From NCBI GenBank assembly GCA_016871915.1, contig VHBP01000007.1, positions 1 to 60,792 of the forward strand: a DNA stretch of 60,792 bases, written 5' to 3'. A program made the position numbers and the translations under genes. The notes under the pieces were generated by a model that saw nothing but the letters and a program-made list of their open reading frames with translations, ran no database searches and had not been told where the DNA came from. Origin of the DNA: Gemmatimonadota bacterium (GTDB lineage Bacteria > Gemmatimonadota > Gemmatimonadetes > Gemmatimonadales > Gemmatimonadaceae). Of this stretch, positions 17,573 to 27,585 are shown in pieces (within the stretch, counting starts at the first letter, position 1; every line of letters starts with the position of its first letter).

Positions 17573-18623
17573 CCCGCTCTACGCTGTGGTCCTCGCCGGT
17601 GGGGTCGGTTCGCGGTTCTGGCCGCTGAGCACCCCAGATCGTCCCAAGCAGCTCCTGCCCTTGATCGGCGCCGAGCCGATGCTGACCGAGACGGTGGCGC
17701 GGCTCGTCCCGTTGGTCGGGATCGAGCGGATCCTGATCCTCACCAGCGAGCGCCTCAAGGCCCCGATCCTTGGCGCCGTGCCTGGACTGACGGCGGATCA
17801 GATCCTCGTGGAGCCCTGCCCCGCGGGGACCTGCGCCGCCCTCACCTGGGCCGCCGTCCAGGTCGCCGCACGTGGCGGTGCCGATGCCCGGATGGTCTGC
17901 GTCCACGCCGATTGGGCGATCGGGGATGCGGAGCGATTCCGGTCGACCCTCGCCGCCGCAGCGGAGGCTGCCGCCTCGCACGATGGCCTCGCGACCGTCG
18001 GGATCGTGCCATCGCGCCCCGACCCAGGGTTCGGGTACATCGAACCCGGCGCGACGCTCACCGGCGAGATCCGGCAGGTCGCGCGCTTCATCGAGAAGCC
18101 TGACATCCCGCGCGCGACCCAGATGGTCGCGGCGGGCTATCTGTGGAACTCGGGGATCTTCGCCTGGCGCGCTACCGACCTGCTCGCCGAGGTGCGCGCG
18201 GTGACCCCCGAGCTCGGCCCGGCGCTCGCGGTGATGGATGCCGCCGGCGGCTCCCCGAGCGCCGAAGCCTTCTTCGCTGCGGTGAGCGGTGGGATCAGCA
18301 TCGATGTCGGCGTCCTCGAGCGCAGCCGCCGCGTGATCGTCCTCGCCGGGGCGTTCGGCTGGGATGATGTGGGGACCTGGGCGGCACTCCAGCGCGTCCG
18401 CCAACACGATGCCGATGGCAATGCGACCTTTGGCCGCGTCGTCACCAGGGGGGCGACCCACAACGTGGTGCACACCGAGCAGGGCGCGGTGGTGCTCTAC
18501 GGCGTGCACGATCTCGTGGTCGTCGTGCGTGACGGCGTGACCCTCGTGACGACGGTCGACCTCGCGCACGACCTCAAGACCCTGGTTGACACCCTACCGA
18601 CCGACCTGAAGGAGCTGACGTGA
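17565..18623 (+). CDS. manC: Mannose-1-phosphate guanylyltransferase
   Basis: Makes GDP-mannose from mannose-1-phosphate and GTP, for surface polysaccharides or glycans. 352 residues, the length of a stand-alone pyrophosphorylase without the isomerase domain. Seen: nucleotide-binding GGVGSRFWPLSTPDRPKQLL, VHADWAIGD (VxADH-type metal loop with a Trp where His is common), FIEKPD, WNSGIFAWRA and AFGWDDVGTW. The Ala-Asp-Trp in place of the usual Ala-Asp-His is worth noting but lies at a variable position. A TGA overlap joins it to the next gene. Confidence 0.9.
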   Translation: MTSPLYAVVLAGGVGSRFWPLSTPDRPKQLLPLIGAEPMLTETVARLVPLVGIERILILTSERLKAPILGAVPGLTADQILVEPCPAGTCAALTWAAVQVAARGGADARMVCVHADWAIGDAERFRSTLAAAAEAAASHDGLATVGIVPSRPDPGFGYIEPGATLTGEIRQVARFIEKPDIPRATQMVAAGYLWNSGIFAWRATDLLAEVRAVTPELGPALAVMDAAGGSPSAEAFFAAVSGGISIDVGVLERSRRVIVLAGAFGWDDVGTWAALQRVRQHDADGNATFGRVVTRGATHNVVHTEQGAVVLYGVHDLVVVVRDGVTLVTTVDLAHDLKTLVDTLPTDLKELT

Positions 18624-19819
18624 GCGGGTTCGTCCTCTACGACGACGCCGTCGCGCGCACCCTCGAGCCCTTCGCGCTCACGCGGCCGACTGGCGAGCTC
18701 CGTGCCGGGAGCCGCCTCATCCGCGAGCGGTGGGCGCAGGTGCTCGGCCTCGAGGCGATCGGCTTCGTCGGCGCGGCGCATCTCGCGCGGTTCGAGGAGC
18801 CGGGGGCGCCACCTACCGCCACCGGCGTGCTCCCTGCGGGCACCGTCGTGGTGAACGCCCGCTGCGCCCCGTCGCTCACGGCGCGTGTGGCCAGCGGCAC
18901 GACGATGGTGATGATCGGGAATCGGATCGCCGCGGTGCAGCTCGCCGCCGACACCCCGGTGGCCGCGCTCGCCGACGGCTCCGCCTCGCTCGAATCCCTC
19001 GGCACGCGCACCGGCGTGATGGCGCGCGTCGAGGGGTGGTGGCTCGTGGCCGCGTGGGATCTCATCCGTCATCTCCCCGAGATGCTCGCCGCCGATACGG
19101 TGGCCGAGCTCCCACCCGCACCGCATCGCCCCGAGGGGCTCTCGGTGATCGGCACCCATCCGATGCACGTCGACCCGAGTGCGACCATCGAGCCGATGGT
19201 CCTCATCGATGCGACCGCTGGCGCCGTGGTTGTGCAGCGCGGCGCGTCGGTGCAGGCCTTCACGCGCCTCGTCGGTCCCTGCGTGATCGGCGAGGACGCC
19301 ATCGTCGCCGGCGGGCGCGTCGCCTGCTGCAGCATCGGTGAACGCAGCAAGGTGCATGGCGAGCTGAGCGTCTCGATCGTCATCGGACATGCCAACAAGG
19401 GGCATGACGGTTTCGTCGGGCACTCGGTGATCGGCCGGTGGGCCAACCTTGGGGCCGGCACGATCACGAGCAACCTCAAGAACTCCTACGGCACGGTGAC
19501 CTGCTGGTCCCCGAACGGGATGCGTGACACTGGGATGCAGTTCCTCGGGAGCCTGATCGGCGACCATGTGAAGACGGGGATCGGGACCCGCCTCACCACG
19601 GGCGGGGTGCTCGGCGCGGGGGCCAACTGCTTCGGCACGCAGATGCCGCCAAAGGTGGTCGCCCCCTTCGCTTGGGGAGAGGCCTCGCGGTGGGAGCTCT
19701 TCGCGCTCGACAAGTTCCTGGTGGTCGCCGAGCGGATGATGCAGCGTCGGGGGCGCGCGTTGAGCGCCGAGATGCGCGACTGTCTGGCCGCGGCACACGC
19801 GGCGCGCTGGTCCGTCTGA
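18620..19819 (+). CDS. GlmU-like putative sugar nucleotidyltransferase with left-handed beta-helix
   Basis: 399 residues. The N-terminal half starts FVLYDDAVARTLEPFALTRPTGELRAG and lacks the usual GxGTRM pyrophosphorylase loop. This matches the alternative GlmU-like family found in Bacteroidetes and Gemmatimonadota-type genomes. The C-terminal half (about 175-355) is a hexapeptide-repeat beta-helix with GPCVIGEDAIVAGG, GHSVIGRWANLGAGTI and GAGANCFG, typical of acyltransferases acting on sugar nucleotides. It probably makes or modifies an activated amino sugar; substrate not predictable. Overlaps manC by four bases. Confidence 0.75.
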   Translation: MSGFVLYDDAVARTLEPFALTRPTGELRAGSRLIRERWAQVLGLEAIGFVGAAHLARFEEPGAPPTATGVLPAGTVVVNARCAPSLTARVASGTTMVMIGNRIAAVQLAADTPVAALADGSASLESLGTRTGVMARVEGWWLVAAWDLIRHLPEMLAADTVAELPPAPHRPEGLSVIGTHPMHVDPSATIEPMVLIDATAGAVVVQRGASVQAFTRLVGPCVIGEDAIVAGGRVACCSIGERSKVHGELSVSIVIGHANKGHDGFVGHSVIGRWANLGAGTITSNLKNSYGTVTCWSPNGMRDTGMQFLGSLIGDHVKTGIGTRLTTGGVLGAGANCFGTQMPPKVVAPFAWGEASRWELFALDKFLVVAERMMQRRGRALSAEMRDCLAAAHAARWSV

Positions 19820-19842
19820 CCGCCGTCCAGCAGACGCACACG

Positions 19843-20613
19843 ATGCGCGGATGGACCCTCGGGAGCGGCAGCTCCGGAAATGCCATCGTCCTCGAGAGCG
19901 GGGCGTATCGGATCCTGATCGACTGCGGATTCGGCCCGCGGGCGATCGCGGTGCGCCTGCGGACGCTCGGGATCGCGCCCGAGTCGATCAGTGCCCTGCT
20001 CATGACGCATGAGCACATCGATCATGCGCAGGGGGCAGAGCGGGCGCAGAAGAAGTACCGGTGGCCCGTCTACGGGTCCGCGGGAACGCTCCTCGCCCTG
20101 CCGGAGATCGAGAGCCGTTGGCGGCGACCGATCGCGCCGGGGGTGCCGGTGGCGATCGACGGGTTCACCATCGAGGCGATCGCGGTGCCGCACGACGCAG
20201 CGAGCTGCTTCGCCTACACTGTGACTGCCTCGGCGTCGGGTGCCCGCGTTGGGGTCGCGCATGACCTCGGGGCGGTACCGGATGAGTTATTCGGGAGCTT
20301 CGCCCGGTGCGACGCGTTGATGCTCGAGGCGAATCATGATGCGGAGCTGCTCCGTACGGGGCCGTACAACCTCGCCCTTCAGGAGCGGGTCCGCGGGGGG
20401 CGTGGGCATCTGAGCAATGCGCAGGGGGCGGCGCTCGCGGCCGCCGTCGTGCATCCGGGGCTACGCGCGATCTCGCTCCTCCATCTCAGTGCGGTGAACA
20501 ATACGCCAGCTTTGGCCGAGCAGGCAGTGACAGCCGCCGTGCGACGCGCGGGATTCTTCGGATCGGTGTCAGCCGCCCCCCGCTGGGAACCACGACTCGC
20601 CTTCACGGTATGA
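19843..20613 (+). CDS. Metallo-beta-lactamase-fold hydrolase (YycJ/WalJ-like)
   Basis: 256 residues. The start GSGSSGNAIVLESG and the metal motif LLMTHEHIDHAQG are typical of the YycJ-like MBL subgroup. Further ligands: the Asp in VAHDLGAVPDEL, LEANHD and LLHLSAVNNTP. Such proteins are putative nucleases or phosphodiesterases; the substrate is unknown. A longer reading would lie inside the previous gene, so the ATG just after that gene's stop is chosen. It is the last gene of the operon before a hairpin. Confidence 0.8.
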   Translation: MRGWTLGSGSSGNAIVLESGAYRILIDCGFGPRAIAVRLRTLGIAPESISALLMTHEHIDHAQGAERAQKKYRWPVYGSAGTLLALPEIESRWRRPIAPGVPVAIDGFTIEAIAVPHDAASCFAYTVTASASGARVGVAHDLGAVPDELFGSFARCDALMLEANHDAELLRTGPYNLALQERVRGGRGHLSNAQGAALAAAVVHPGLRAISLLHLSAVNNTPALAEQAVTAAVRRAGFFGSVSAAPRWEPRLAFTV

Positions 20614-20641
20614 GCGACTGACACTCGCTCCCCCATACCGT
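20605..20641 (+). terminator. Long hairpin at the end of the manC operon
   Basis: ACGGTAT pairs with ATACCGT and, inside it, GAGCGA pairs with TCGCTC; a 7-base loop and a C4 bulge complete it. The stem includes the MBL gene's stop codon. There is no U-tract, so it may be a Rho-type or weak terminator or an mRNA-protecting stem. Confidence 0.45.
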
Positions 20642-20667
20642 TGGACCCGAAGACCATACAAGAGCGC

Positions 20668-20696
20668 TTTACTTCTATGCGCCGGCCGAATAGACT
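20668..20696 (+). promoter_or_regulatory. Sigma70-like promoter of the SulP gene
   Basis: TTTACT, 17-base spacer, TAGACT, followed by a leader of about 26 bases before the ATG. The -35 is four of six to consensus. Confidence 0.5.
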
Positions 20697-20728
20697 GACC
20701 GGTTCGGTTCCGCCAACCCGTTGAGAAC

Positions 20729-22276
20729 ATGACCACCCACTCGCAGCAGATTGACTGGAAGGCGGACGCCCCGGCGTCGATCGTCGTCTTCCTCGTAGCC
20801 CTCCCCCTCTGCCTCGGCATCGCCCTCGCGTCGGGCGCGCCCCTCTTTGCGGGGGTGATCGCGGGGGTCGTCGGGGGGCTCATCGTCGCGCCGATCAGCG
20901 GCTCCGCCCTGATGGTGAGTGGGCCTGCGGCAGGGCTCACGGCGATCGTGCTCGCCGCGATCACGCAGCTCGGTGACTACCGAGCCTTCCTCGTTGCCGT
21001 CGTCATCGGTGGGGTGCTGCAGATCCTCTTCGCGGCGGTCCGAGCGGGGATCATCGGGTACTATTTCCCCTCCTCGGTGATCAAGGGGATGCTCTCGTCG
21101 ATCGGGATCGTCCTCATCCTTAAGCAGGTCCCGCACGCCATTGGCTACGATGCCTCGGCGATGGGGGGGGAATCGTTCGCGGAGGGTGAGGCGACGACCT
21201 TCTCCGCCGTCGCCGATGCCCTCGGGGCGATCCAGCCCGGGGCGGCACTGATCGCGGCGATCTCCCTCGTCCTCCTCTTCGCATGGCCGAGGACGCCGTT
21301 GGCGAAGGTGAAGTTGCTCCCGGCCCCGTTGGCGGTCGTCCTCCTCGGCCTCGCGGCAAATGCCCTCTACCCAACGCTGGCCCCGGGTTGGACGATCGAT
21401 GCCACGCACCTCGTGGCGCTGCCGATCCCGACGAGCGGGGCCGAATGGGCGCAGCAGTTCGCGACCCCGGCCTGGGGAGCGATCACTTCTCCCGCGGTCT
21501 GGCGCATCGCGGTCACGCTCGGGATCGTCGCCTCGCTCGAGACATTGCTCTCCCTCGAGGCGACCGACAAGATGGATCCCTACAAGCGGGAGGCGCCGCC
21601 GAATCGCGAGCTCCTCGCGCAGGGGGTCGGGAACACGCTCTCCGGATTGATCGGCGGGCTCCCGCTGACCGGCGTCATCGTGCGCTCCGCGGCGAATGTC
21701 TCCGCCGGGGCGAAGACCCGTTGGTCGGCGATCCTGCATGCCGTCCTCCTCGCCGGAGCCGTGGTTGCGATCCCGCAGCTCCTCAATCGGATACCGCTCG
21801 CCGCGCTCGCCGCGATCCTGCTCCATACGGGGTGGAAGCTCGCGCATCCGAGCATCGGACGGGCGCTCTGGGCACAGGGTCGGTCGCAGTTCATCCCCTA
21901 CGCCATCACGATTCTCGTCGTCCTCGTCACCGATCTCCTCGTCGGGATCGGCGTCGGGATGGCGGTCGGCATCTTTTTCCTCCTCCGAGACATGCTCAAG
22001 GCGCCGCCCTTCACCGAGGTAAGCCCCAAGGGGGCGGTGCTCCGGCGGTTTGAGCTCCATCCATATGTAAACTTCCTGAACAAGGGCGCCCTCCTGAGCG
22101 TTCTCGATGACTTGCCCGATGGCGCTAGCGTCGAGATCGATGGCCGTCAGGTCCAGCGCATCGATCCCGACGTCCTGGAGGTCATCCACAACTTCCGTGA
22201 GACCGCGATGATCCGCGGTATCGACTATCAGCTGGTGGGGGTGCCAGCCCTTTCCACCGGCGGTAATGTGCACTGA
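20729..22276 (+). CDS. SulP-family inorganic anion transporter
   Basis: 515-residue inner-membrane permease (SLC26/SulP). Seen: the N-terminal signature VVFLVALPLCLGIALASGAP, some ten to twelve hydrophobic segments, the family motif region GLIGGLPLTGVIVRSAANVSAGA, and a C-terminal STAS domain from about residue 440 (VSIEIDG-type strand at ASVEIDGRQVQRIDPDVLEVI). Substrate may be sulfate, bicarbonate or a dicarboxylate; it cannot be told from sequence. No carbonic anhydrase gene is beside it, which some bicarbonate-type SulP loci have. Confidence 0.9.
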   Translation: MTTHSQQIDWKADAPASIVVFLVALPLCLGIALASGAPLFAGVIAGVVGGLIVAPISGSALMVSGPAAGLTAIVLAAITQLGDYRAFLVAVVIGGVLQILFAAVRAGIIGYYFPSSVIKGMLSSIGIVLILKQVPHAIGYDASAMGGESFAEGEATTFSAVADALGAIQPGAALIAAISLVLLFAWPRTPLAKVKLLPAPLAVVLLGLAANALYPTLAPGWTIDATHLVALPIPTSGAEWAQQFATPAWGAITSPAVWRIAVTLGIVASLETLLSLEATDKMDPYKREAPPNRELLAQGVGNTLSGLIGGLPLTGVIVRSAANVSAGAKTRWSAILHAVLLAGAVVAIPQLLNRIPLAALAAILLHTGWKLAHPSIGRALWAQGRSQFIPYAITILVVLVTDLLVGIGVGMAVGIFFLLRDMLKAPPFTEVSPKGAVLRRFELHPYVNFLNKGALLSVLDDLPDGASVEIDGRQVQRIDPDVLEVIHNFRETAMIRGIDYQLVGVPALSTGGNVH

Positions 22277-22317
22277 TTTCTGCAAAACTGAATCACAACA
22301 AAAAACGGATTATCTCA

Positions 22318-22788
22318 ATGCCAATTTCCAAAACTGAACTCACCAGGGCCAGAAAAATTTGGGGCGACGCACTGGTCGCCATCTCTAAGGCCTACGACAC
22401 TCAAGGGATCAAAGCCGCGAAGAAATTAGCCAATGCGGCTATCGATGCTGCATACGGCTACGATCTTGGCCCAGTGCTGTTCAAACCGACCCTGACAAGC
22501 GGAAGAAAAACTTTTCGGCCCACCCGCGAAGGGGCTCTTTCGTATTTTGTGGGCCAGAATCCGAAGTTCACAGACAAGGGCTTTGCCTTGAAAGGCTGGC
22601 GCTCAGTGAAATCGGAAACTGCCGCATTTTTTATTCACGGCGATATGGCTCTGTGGATGGGTTGGGTCACCTTCACAGACAAGTTCGGTAAGGTCACAAA
22701 GGTTGAAAAGAGCTGGGGCTACAAGAAAGATGACAAAGGGGTACTCCGCATCGTACTCCATCATTCCTCATTGCCCTTCGCTCCGTGA
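22318..22788 (+). CDS. SnoaL/NTF2-like protein of unknown function, probably acquired
   Basis: 156 residues. Seen: ISKAYDTQGIKAAKKLAN, the well-kept block YGYDLGPVLFKPTL, FRPTREGALSYFVG, and the C-terminal GVLRIVLHHSSLPF. From memory, relatives in marine bacteria and cyanobacteria carry the name phosphoribosyl-AMP cyclohydrolase, but the Cys/His metal motifs of HisI are absent here and that name is not adopted. The fold looks like a small NTF2-like cone. Relatives I recall have a signal peptide; this one does not. Its DNA is clearly AT-richer (by eye near 50 percent) than its neighbours, with many AAA and TTT codons, which points to transfer. Confidence 0.6.
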   Translation: MPISKTELTRARKIWGDALVAISKAYDTQGIKAAKKLANAAIDAAYGYDLGPVLFKPTLTSGRKTFRPTREGALSYFVGQNPKFTDKGFALKGWRSVKSETAAFFIHGDMALWMGWVTFTDKFGKVTKVEKSWGYKKDDKGVLRIVLHHSSLPFAP

Positions 22789-22813
22789 TACCGCCCACCA
22801 CCGGCCAACCGCA

Positions 22814-22833
22814 ATTCGCAAACAGATGCGAAT
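22814..22833 (+). repeat. Small inverted repeat after the acquired gene
   Basis: ATTCGCA and TGCGAAT flank a six-base loop, 25 bases downstream of the gene's stop. No U-tract follows, so termination is uncertain. Confidence 0.4.
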
Positions 22834-22846
22834 CATCCGAGGCGCC

Positions 22847-23020
22847 TTAAGGTTCAGAAAGCATCCAATGCTGCATCGGTATCTTGATGTCGTTCAGGAG
22901 CGCAACCTGAACGCTCGTGAAGAGGTGGGCCACTTGCGGGTGGGGCAAAATCGCATCCAGCGATTCCACCACCTTGGCGCCCATACAGTTCGGGAGCTCC
23001 GATACTCGGCGGCCGCGCAT
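22847..23020 (-). CDS. 57-residue ORF, possible remnant of a larger protein
   Basis: Not recognised. The reading begins MRGRRVSELPNCMGAKVVE and ends in IPMQHWMLSEP followed by TAA. The middle has a regular amphipathic pattern (ESLDAILPHPQVAHLFTSVQ) that looks more like true protein than the other five frames. No ribosome-binding site is evident. It fills most of the 315-base gap between the acquired gene and groEL and lies in the same AT-richer patch, so it may be the C-terminal stump of a transferred gene. Confidence 0.35.
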   Translation of the reverse strand: MRGRRVSELPNCMGAKVVESLDAILPHPQVAHLFTSVQVALLNDIKIPMQHWMLSEP

Positions 23021-23036
23021 TCTTTAGTGAGTGGTG

Positions 23037-23083
23037 TACTAAACACAGACGGGCCTCGGCCGATTTCGCGACCGGGGCCCGTC
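23037..23083 (-). terminator. Terminator of groES-groEL
   Basis: On the minus strand GACGGGCC (23083-23076) pairs with GGCCCGTC (23055-23048), with an inner CCG/CGG, followed by the U-rich TGTGTTTAG. A perfect 9-bp inverted repeat GTACTAAAC (23036-23044) and GTTTAGTAC (23102-23110) brackets this hairpin and covers the groEL stop codon. Confidence 0.7.
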
Positions 23084-23103
23084 TCACATCCGATCCGGAC
23101 GGT

Positions 23104-24747
<1,644 letters not shown>

Positions 24748-24765
24748 TCAGTGAGTGGGAAGGGA

Positions 24766-25071
24766 TCAGGAGACGACCGCGAGGATGTCGCTCTCGCGGA
24801 GGATGAGGAACTGCGCACCGTCGATGGTGACCTCGGTGCCGGAGTACTTGCCGTAGAGCACCTTGTCGCCGGCCTTCACCTCCATCGGGACGCGCTTGCC
24901 GTCCTCGGTGCGGCCCGGGCCGACGGCGATGACCTCGCCCTGCTGCGGCTTTTCCTTGGCGGTGTCCGGGATGTAGAGGCCGCCGCGCATCTGCTCGGCC
25001 TCCTCCATCGCCTTGACGACCACGCGGTCGGCCAGCGGCGCGACCTTCTGGGCGGCGTTCTTGGCTGCCAT
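24766..25071 (-). CDS. groES: Co-chaperonin GroES (10 kDa)
   Basis: Heptameric lid of GroEL; 101 residues, slightly longer than usual because of an N-terminal AAKNAAQKV extension. Seen: [38 protein letters not shown] and the C-terminal [12 protein letters not shown]-type strand. A longer in-frame reading would run through the CIRCE operator and the promoter, so the ATG inside is chosen. Confidence 0.96.
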   Translation of the reverse strand: MAAKNAAQKVAPLADRVVVKAMEEAEQMRGGLYIPDTAKEKPQQGEVIAVGPGRTEDGKRVPMEVKAGDKVLYGKYSGTEVTIDGAQFLILRESDILAVVS

Positions 25072-25115
25072 GGGTATCCGATCTCCTACGAAATAAGGTG
25101 GATGGAATTGGTGTT

Positions 25116-25142
25116 GAAGCACTCGCGATAAGTGAGTGCTAA
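25116..25142 (-). promoter_or_regulatory. CIRCE operator (HrcA site) of groESL
   Basis: Perfect arms AGCACTC and GAGTGCT with the canonical nine-base spacer; the TAA side is also conserved on one flank. It lies just downstream of the -10 box and 45 bases before the groES ATG. CIRCE is bound by the repressor HrcA, released on heat stress. hrcA is not in this window. Confidence 0.92.
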
Positions 25143-25150
25143 CACGAGGG

Positions 25151-25179
25151 ATTCTAGTTGCAATCCACGTGCCAGTCAA
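25151..25179 (-). promoter_or_regulatory. Sigma70 promoter of groES-groEL
   Basis: TTGACT, 17-base spacer, TAGAAT on the minus strand, nearly ideal. The transcription start would fall at the edge of the CIRCE element, the classic layout for HrcA repression. Confidence 0.85.
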
Positions 25180-25240
25180 CTCCGCCACTTTGTCAGCTCA
25201 GTCGCCTAACCCTTTGGGGATAAAGGCGTTAATGGCAGAC

Positions 25241-26014
25241 TCACCCTGCCAGGATGCCGTGCGCCATGCACAGGCCAATCAACGTCAGATCAGGCTCAGT
25301 TAGCTCGATCTCAGCGGAGTGCGGCTGGATCAACGCCGCGAGCCCACCCGTCGCCACCACCTTCGGCACCCCGGGCCTCGGCCACTCGCGCTTGATGCGT
25401 CGGACGACCCCATCCACCGATTCGGCGGCGCCGTAGATCACTCCCGATCGGATGCACTCGTCGGTGCGGGTCCCGATCACCTTGGCAGGCGCCACGAGCT
25501 CGGTGGCCGCCAACTTCGCCGTCCGACGGAAGAGGGTCTCCGCCGAGGTACGGATCCCGGGCTGGATCACCCCGCCAAGAAACACGCCGTCAGCGGTCAC
25601 GCAGTCGTAGGTGGTCGCCGTCCCCAGATCGACCACGACGCAATCGACCCCGTAGAGCCGGCTGGCCGCCAGGGTGTTGATGACCCGATCCGCGCCGACG
25701 GTCATCGGCTCGTCGACCGCGAGGGTGATGCCGAGAGGTGAACGTGCGTCGATGATCACCGGCCCCTTCCCGATCAGCCGGGCCATCGACTCGGCCAACG
25801 TCCCTGTCACCGAAGGCACGACCGAGCCGACCGCACCCCCGGCGAGCTGTCGCGCATCGATACCAGCGGTGCCCAGCAGCCCGTGCAGCAGGAGGTGCAC
25901 CTCGTCCGGCGTCCGCGCCGCCTCGGTGGTGACGCGCCAATGGTGACGCACCGCGCCATCGACGCAGAGCCCCAGTGTGGTCTCGGTGTTCCCCACATCA
26001 GCGACGAGTAGCAT
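25241..26014 (-). CDS. coaX: Type III pantothenate kinase
   Basis: First step of coenzyme A synthesis (pantothenate phosphorylation). 257 residues of the ASKHA fold. Seen: P-loop-like VADVGNTETTLGL at the N terminus, TVGADRVINTLAA, VVDLGTATTYDCV with the catalytic Asp, GGVIQPGIRTSAETLF, and VVATGGLAALI. CoaX is insensitive to CoA feedback and to many pantothenamides. Last gene of the scpA-to-coaX train, 11 bases after birA. Confidence 0.95.
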   Translation of the reverse strand: MLLVADVGNTETTLGLCVDGAVRHHWRVTTEAARTPDEVHLLLHGLLGTAGIDARQLAGGAVGSVVPSVTGTLAESMARLIGKGPVIIDARSPLGITLAVDEPMTVGADRVINTLAASRLYGVDCVVVDLGTATTYDCVTADGVFLGGVIQPGIRTSAETLFRRTAKLAATELVAPAKVIGTRTDECIRSGVIYGAAESVDGVVRRIKREWPRPGVPKVVATGGLAALIQPHSAEIELTEPDLTLIGLCMAHGILAG

Positions 26015-26025
26015 CTCGGACTCCG

Positions 26026-26760
26026 TCAGACGGTGGCAAAGGTGAGCGAGCCGGCGCGGACCGGGGTGATCCCCGCTGGTGTGGCGACGAGCAACTCCCC
26101 GCGCGGGGAGAGCCCACGCGCGACCCCCTCGACGGGCTCGGCGAGGGTCCGGCCGATGGCGACATCGCGCGTCGCGAAGGCGGCGAGCTCCTCCCCACGC
26201 AGCGCCCCGGCCGCGTTGGCCGCGGCACGTAGTGCGGGGATCACCTCGCCCAGCACCTCGACCGGGTCGGCCCCTTCGAGGGTGGTCGCCTGCGGCTGAT
26301 CTGCCGGCACCTCGAGATTGATCCCGACCCCGATCGCGACCCAATCAGGATGCATCCCGCGCCACCGCGTCTCGACGAGCACGCCGGCGAGCTTCCGTTC
26401 GCCGACCCAGAGATCATTGGGCCACTTGAGTCGCACCGGTGCACGGGTCCAACGATCGAGCACCGGGGCGAGCCGGAGCCCGACGCGCACCGAGAGCACA
26501 TCGAGCGCGGTGGCATCGCCGCTCGGCCGCTCGAGGAGCGTCATCCAGATCCCGGCGCGCGGCGCCGAGGTCCAGACCTTCCCGTTTCGCCCGCGCCCGC
26601 CCTCCTGCGCCTCGGCGATCACCAACGTGCCCCCCGGTGCGCCACCTGCGGCGAGCGCATGCGCCCGGTCCATCGTGCTCCGGCAGACAGCGTGCGCCTC
26701 GACCTGCGGGAGGCCCAGCAAGGCGGCGAGCGCCTCCCCCGTCCACCCGAACCAGGTCAC
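26026..26760 (-). CDS. birA: Biotin--[acetyl-CoA-carboxylase] ligase (catalytic type)
   Basis: Attaches biotin to the carboxyl carrier protein. 244 residues without an N-terminal winged helix, so it is a ligase but not a biotin repressor. Seen: CRSTMDRAHALAAGGAPGGT (substrate loop), the biotin loop EAQEGGRGRNGKVWTSAP, RLKWPNDLWVGERKLAGVL and VAIGVGINLEVP. Overlaps uppP by four bases. Placed next to coaX as in several phyla. Confidence 0.93.
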   Translation of the reverse strand: MTWFGWTGEALAALLGLPQVEAHAVCRSTMDRAHALAAGGAPGGTLVIAEAQEGGRGRNGKVWTSAPRAGIWMTLLERPSGDATALDVLSVRVGLRLAPVLDRWTRAPVRLKWPNDLWVGERKLAGVLVETRWRGMHPDWVAIGVGINLEVPADQPQATTLEGADPVEVLGEVIPALRAAANAAGALRGEELAAFATRDVAIGRTLAEPVEGVARGLSPRGELLVATPAGITPVRAGSLTFATV

Positions 26761-27575
26761 CAGGCCCCTCGGGTCCCGAGGAGCACGAGGATCAGTGCGC
26801 CGAGTGCGAAACGATAGACGGCGAAGATCCCGTACCCGCGGTGCGAGACGAACTTGAGGAGTACCGCGATCGCGATCCAGCTCGAGATGGCGGCCGACGC
26901 GATGCCGACGACGATCGGGAGCGAGAGCCCCGTCTCACGGAGCGCATCCGGGACTTTGAGGACCGCCGCCGCGAGGACGATCGGCATCGACATCACGAAG
27001 GAGAAGACGGCAGCGGCACTGCGATCGAACCCAAGGGCGCGCCCCGCGGTGATCGTCGACCCCGAGCGCGAGACCCCAGGCACCAAGGCCAGCACCTGTG
27101 CACACCCGATCAGGAGCGCATCGCGCCAGGTCATGGTGTCGCGGGCCCGGCGCGTCGGCACCTTGGCATCGACGAGCCAGAGGAGTGCCCCCATCACGAT
27201 CAGCGCGATCGCGCTGATGAACGGAGCCCGGAAGACGGTCTCCGCGAGATCCTCCAGCAGGAGCCCACCGAGGCCCGCGGGGATCGTCGCGATGAAGATG
27301 AACCAGGCGCGACGTGAGGCATCATCGACCGGACGTCGGTGCCGCAGCAGCGTCACCCCACCGATCGCGACAGCACGCCACTCGGCGCGGAAGTACCAGG
27401 CGAGGGTGATCAGCGTGCCGATGTGCAACGCGAGGTCGAAGCCGAGCCCCGCCGGCGCCCACCCGAAGACCCACGGGGTGAGGGAGAGATGGGCCGAGCT
27501 CGAGACGGGGAGGAACTCGGTGAGCCCCTGAAGGATCCCGAGGATGAGCGCTTGGAGGACGGTCGGTTCCTGCAT
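26757..27575 (-). CDS. uppP: Undecaprenyl-diphosphatase UppP (BacA)
   Basis: Integral membrane phosphatase that recycles undecaprenyl diphosphate to the lipid carrier for wall and O-antigen synthesis; higher dosage gives bacitracin resistance in E. coli. 272 residues with about seven hydrophobic segments. Both signature loops are present: GLTEFLPVSSSAHL with Glu and Ser residues, and VPGVSRSGSTITAG with the catalytic Arg. The start is the ATG of MQEPTVLQA; a longer reading overlaps bshA. Confidence 0.95.
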   Translation of the reverse strand: MQEPTVLQALILGILQGLTEFLPVSSSAHLSLTPWVFGWAPAGLGFDLALHIGTLITLAWYFRAEWRAVAIGGVTLLRHRRPVDDASRRAWFIFIATIPAGLGGLLLEDLAETVFRAPFISAIALIVMGALLWLVDAKVPTRRARDTMTWRDALLIGCAQVLALVPGVSRSGSTITAGRALGFDRSAAAVFSFVMSMPIVLAAAVLKVPDALRETGLSLPIVVGIASAAISSWIAIAVLLKFVSHRGYGIFAVYRFALGALILVLLGTRGAW

Positions 27576-27585
27576 CGCGGGAAAG

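Noticed and set aside
20675-22285. 536-codon minus-strand frame with many charged residues
   Set aside because: Antisense to the SulP transporter, whose membrane segments and signature are clear.
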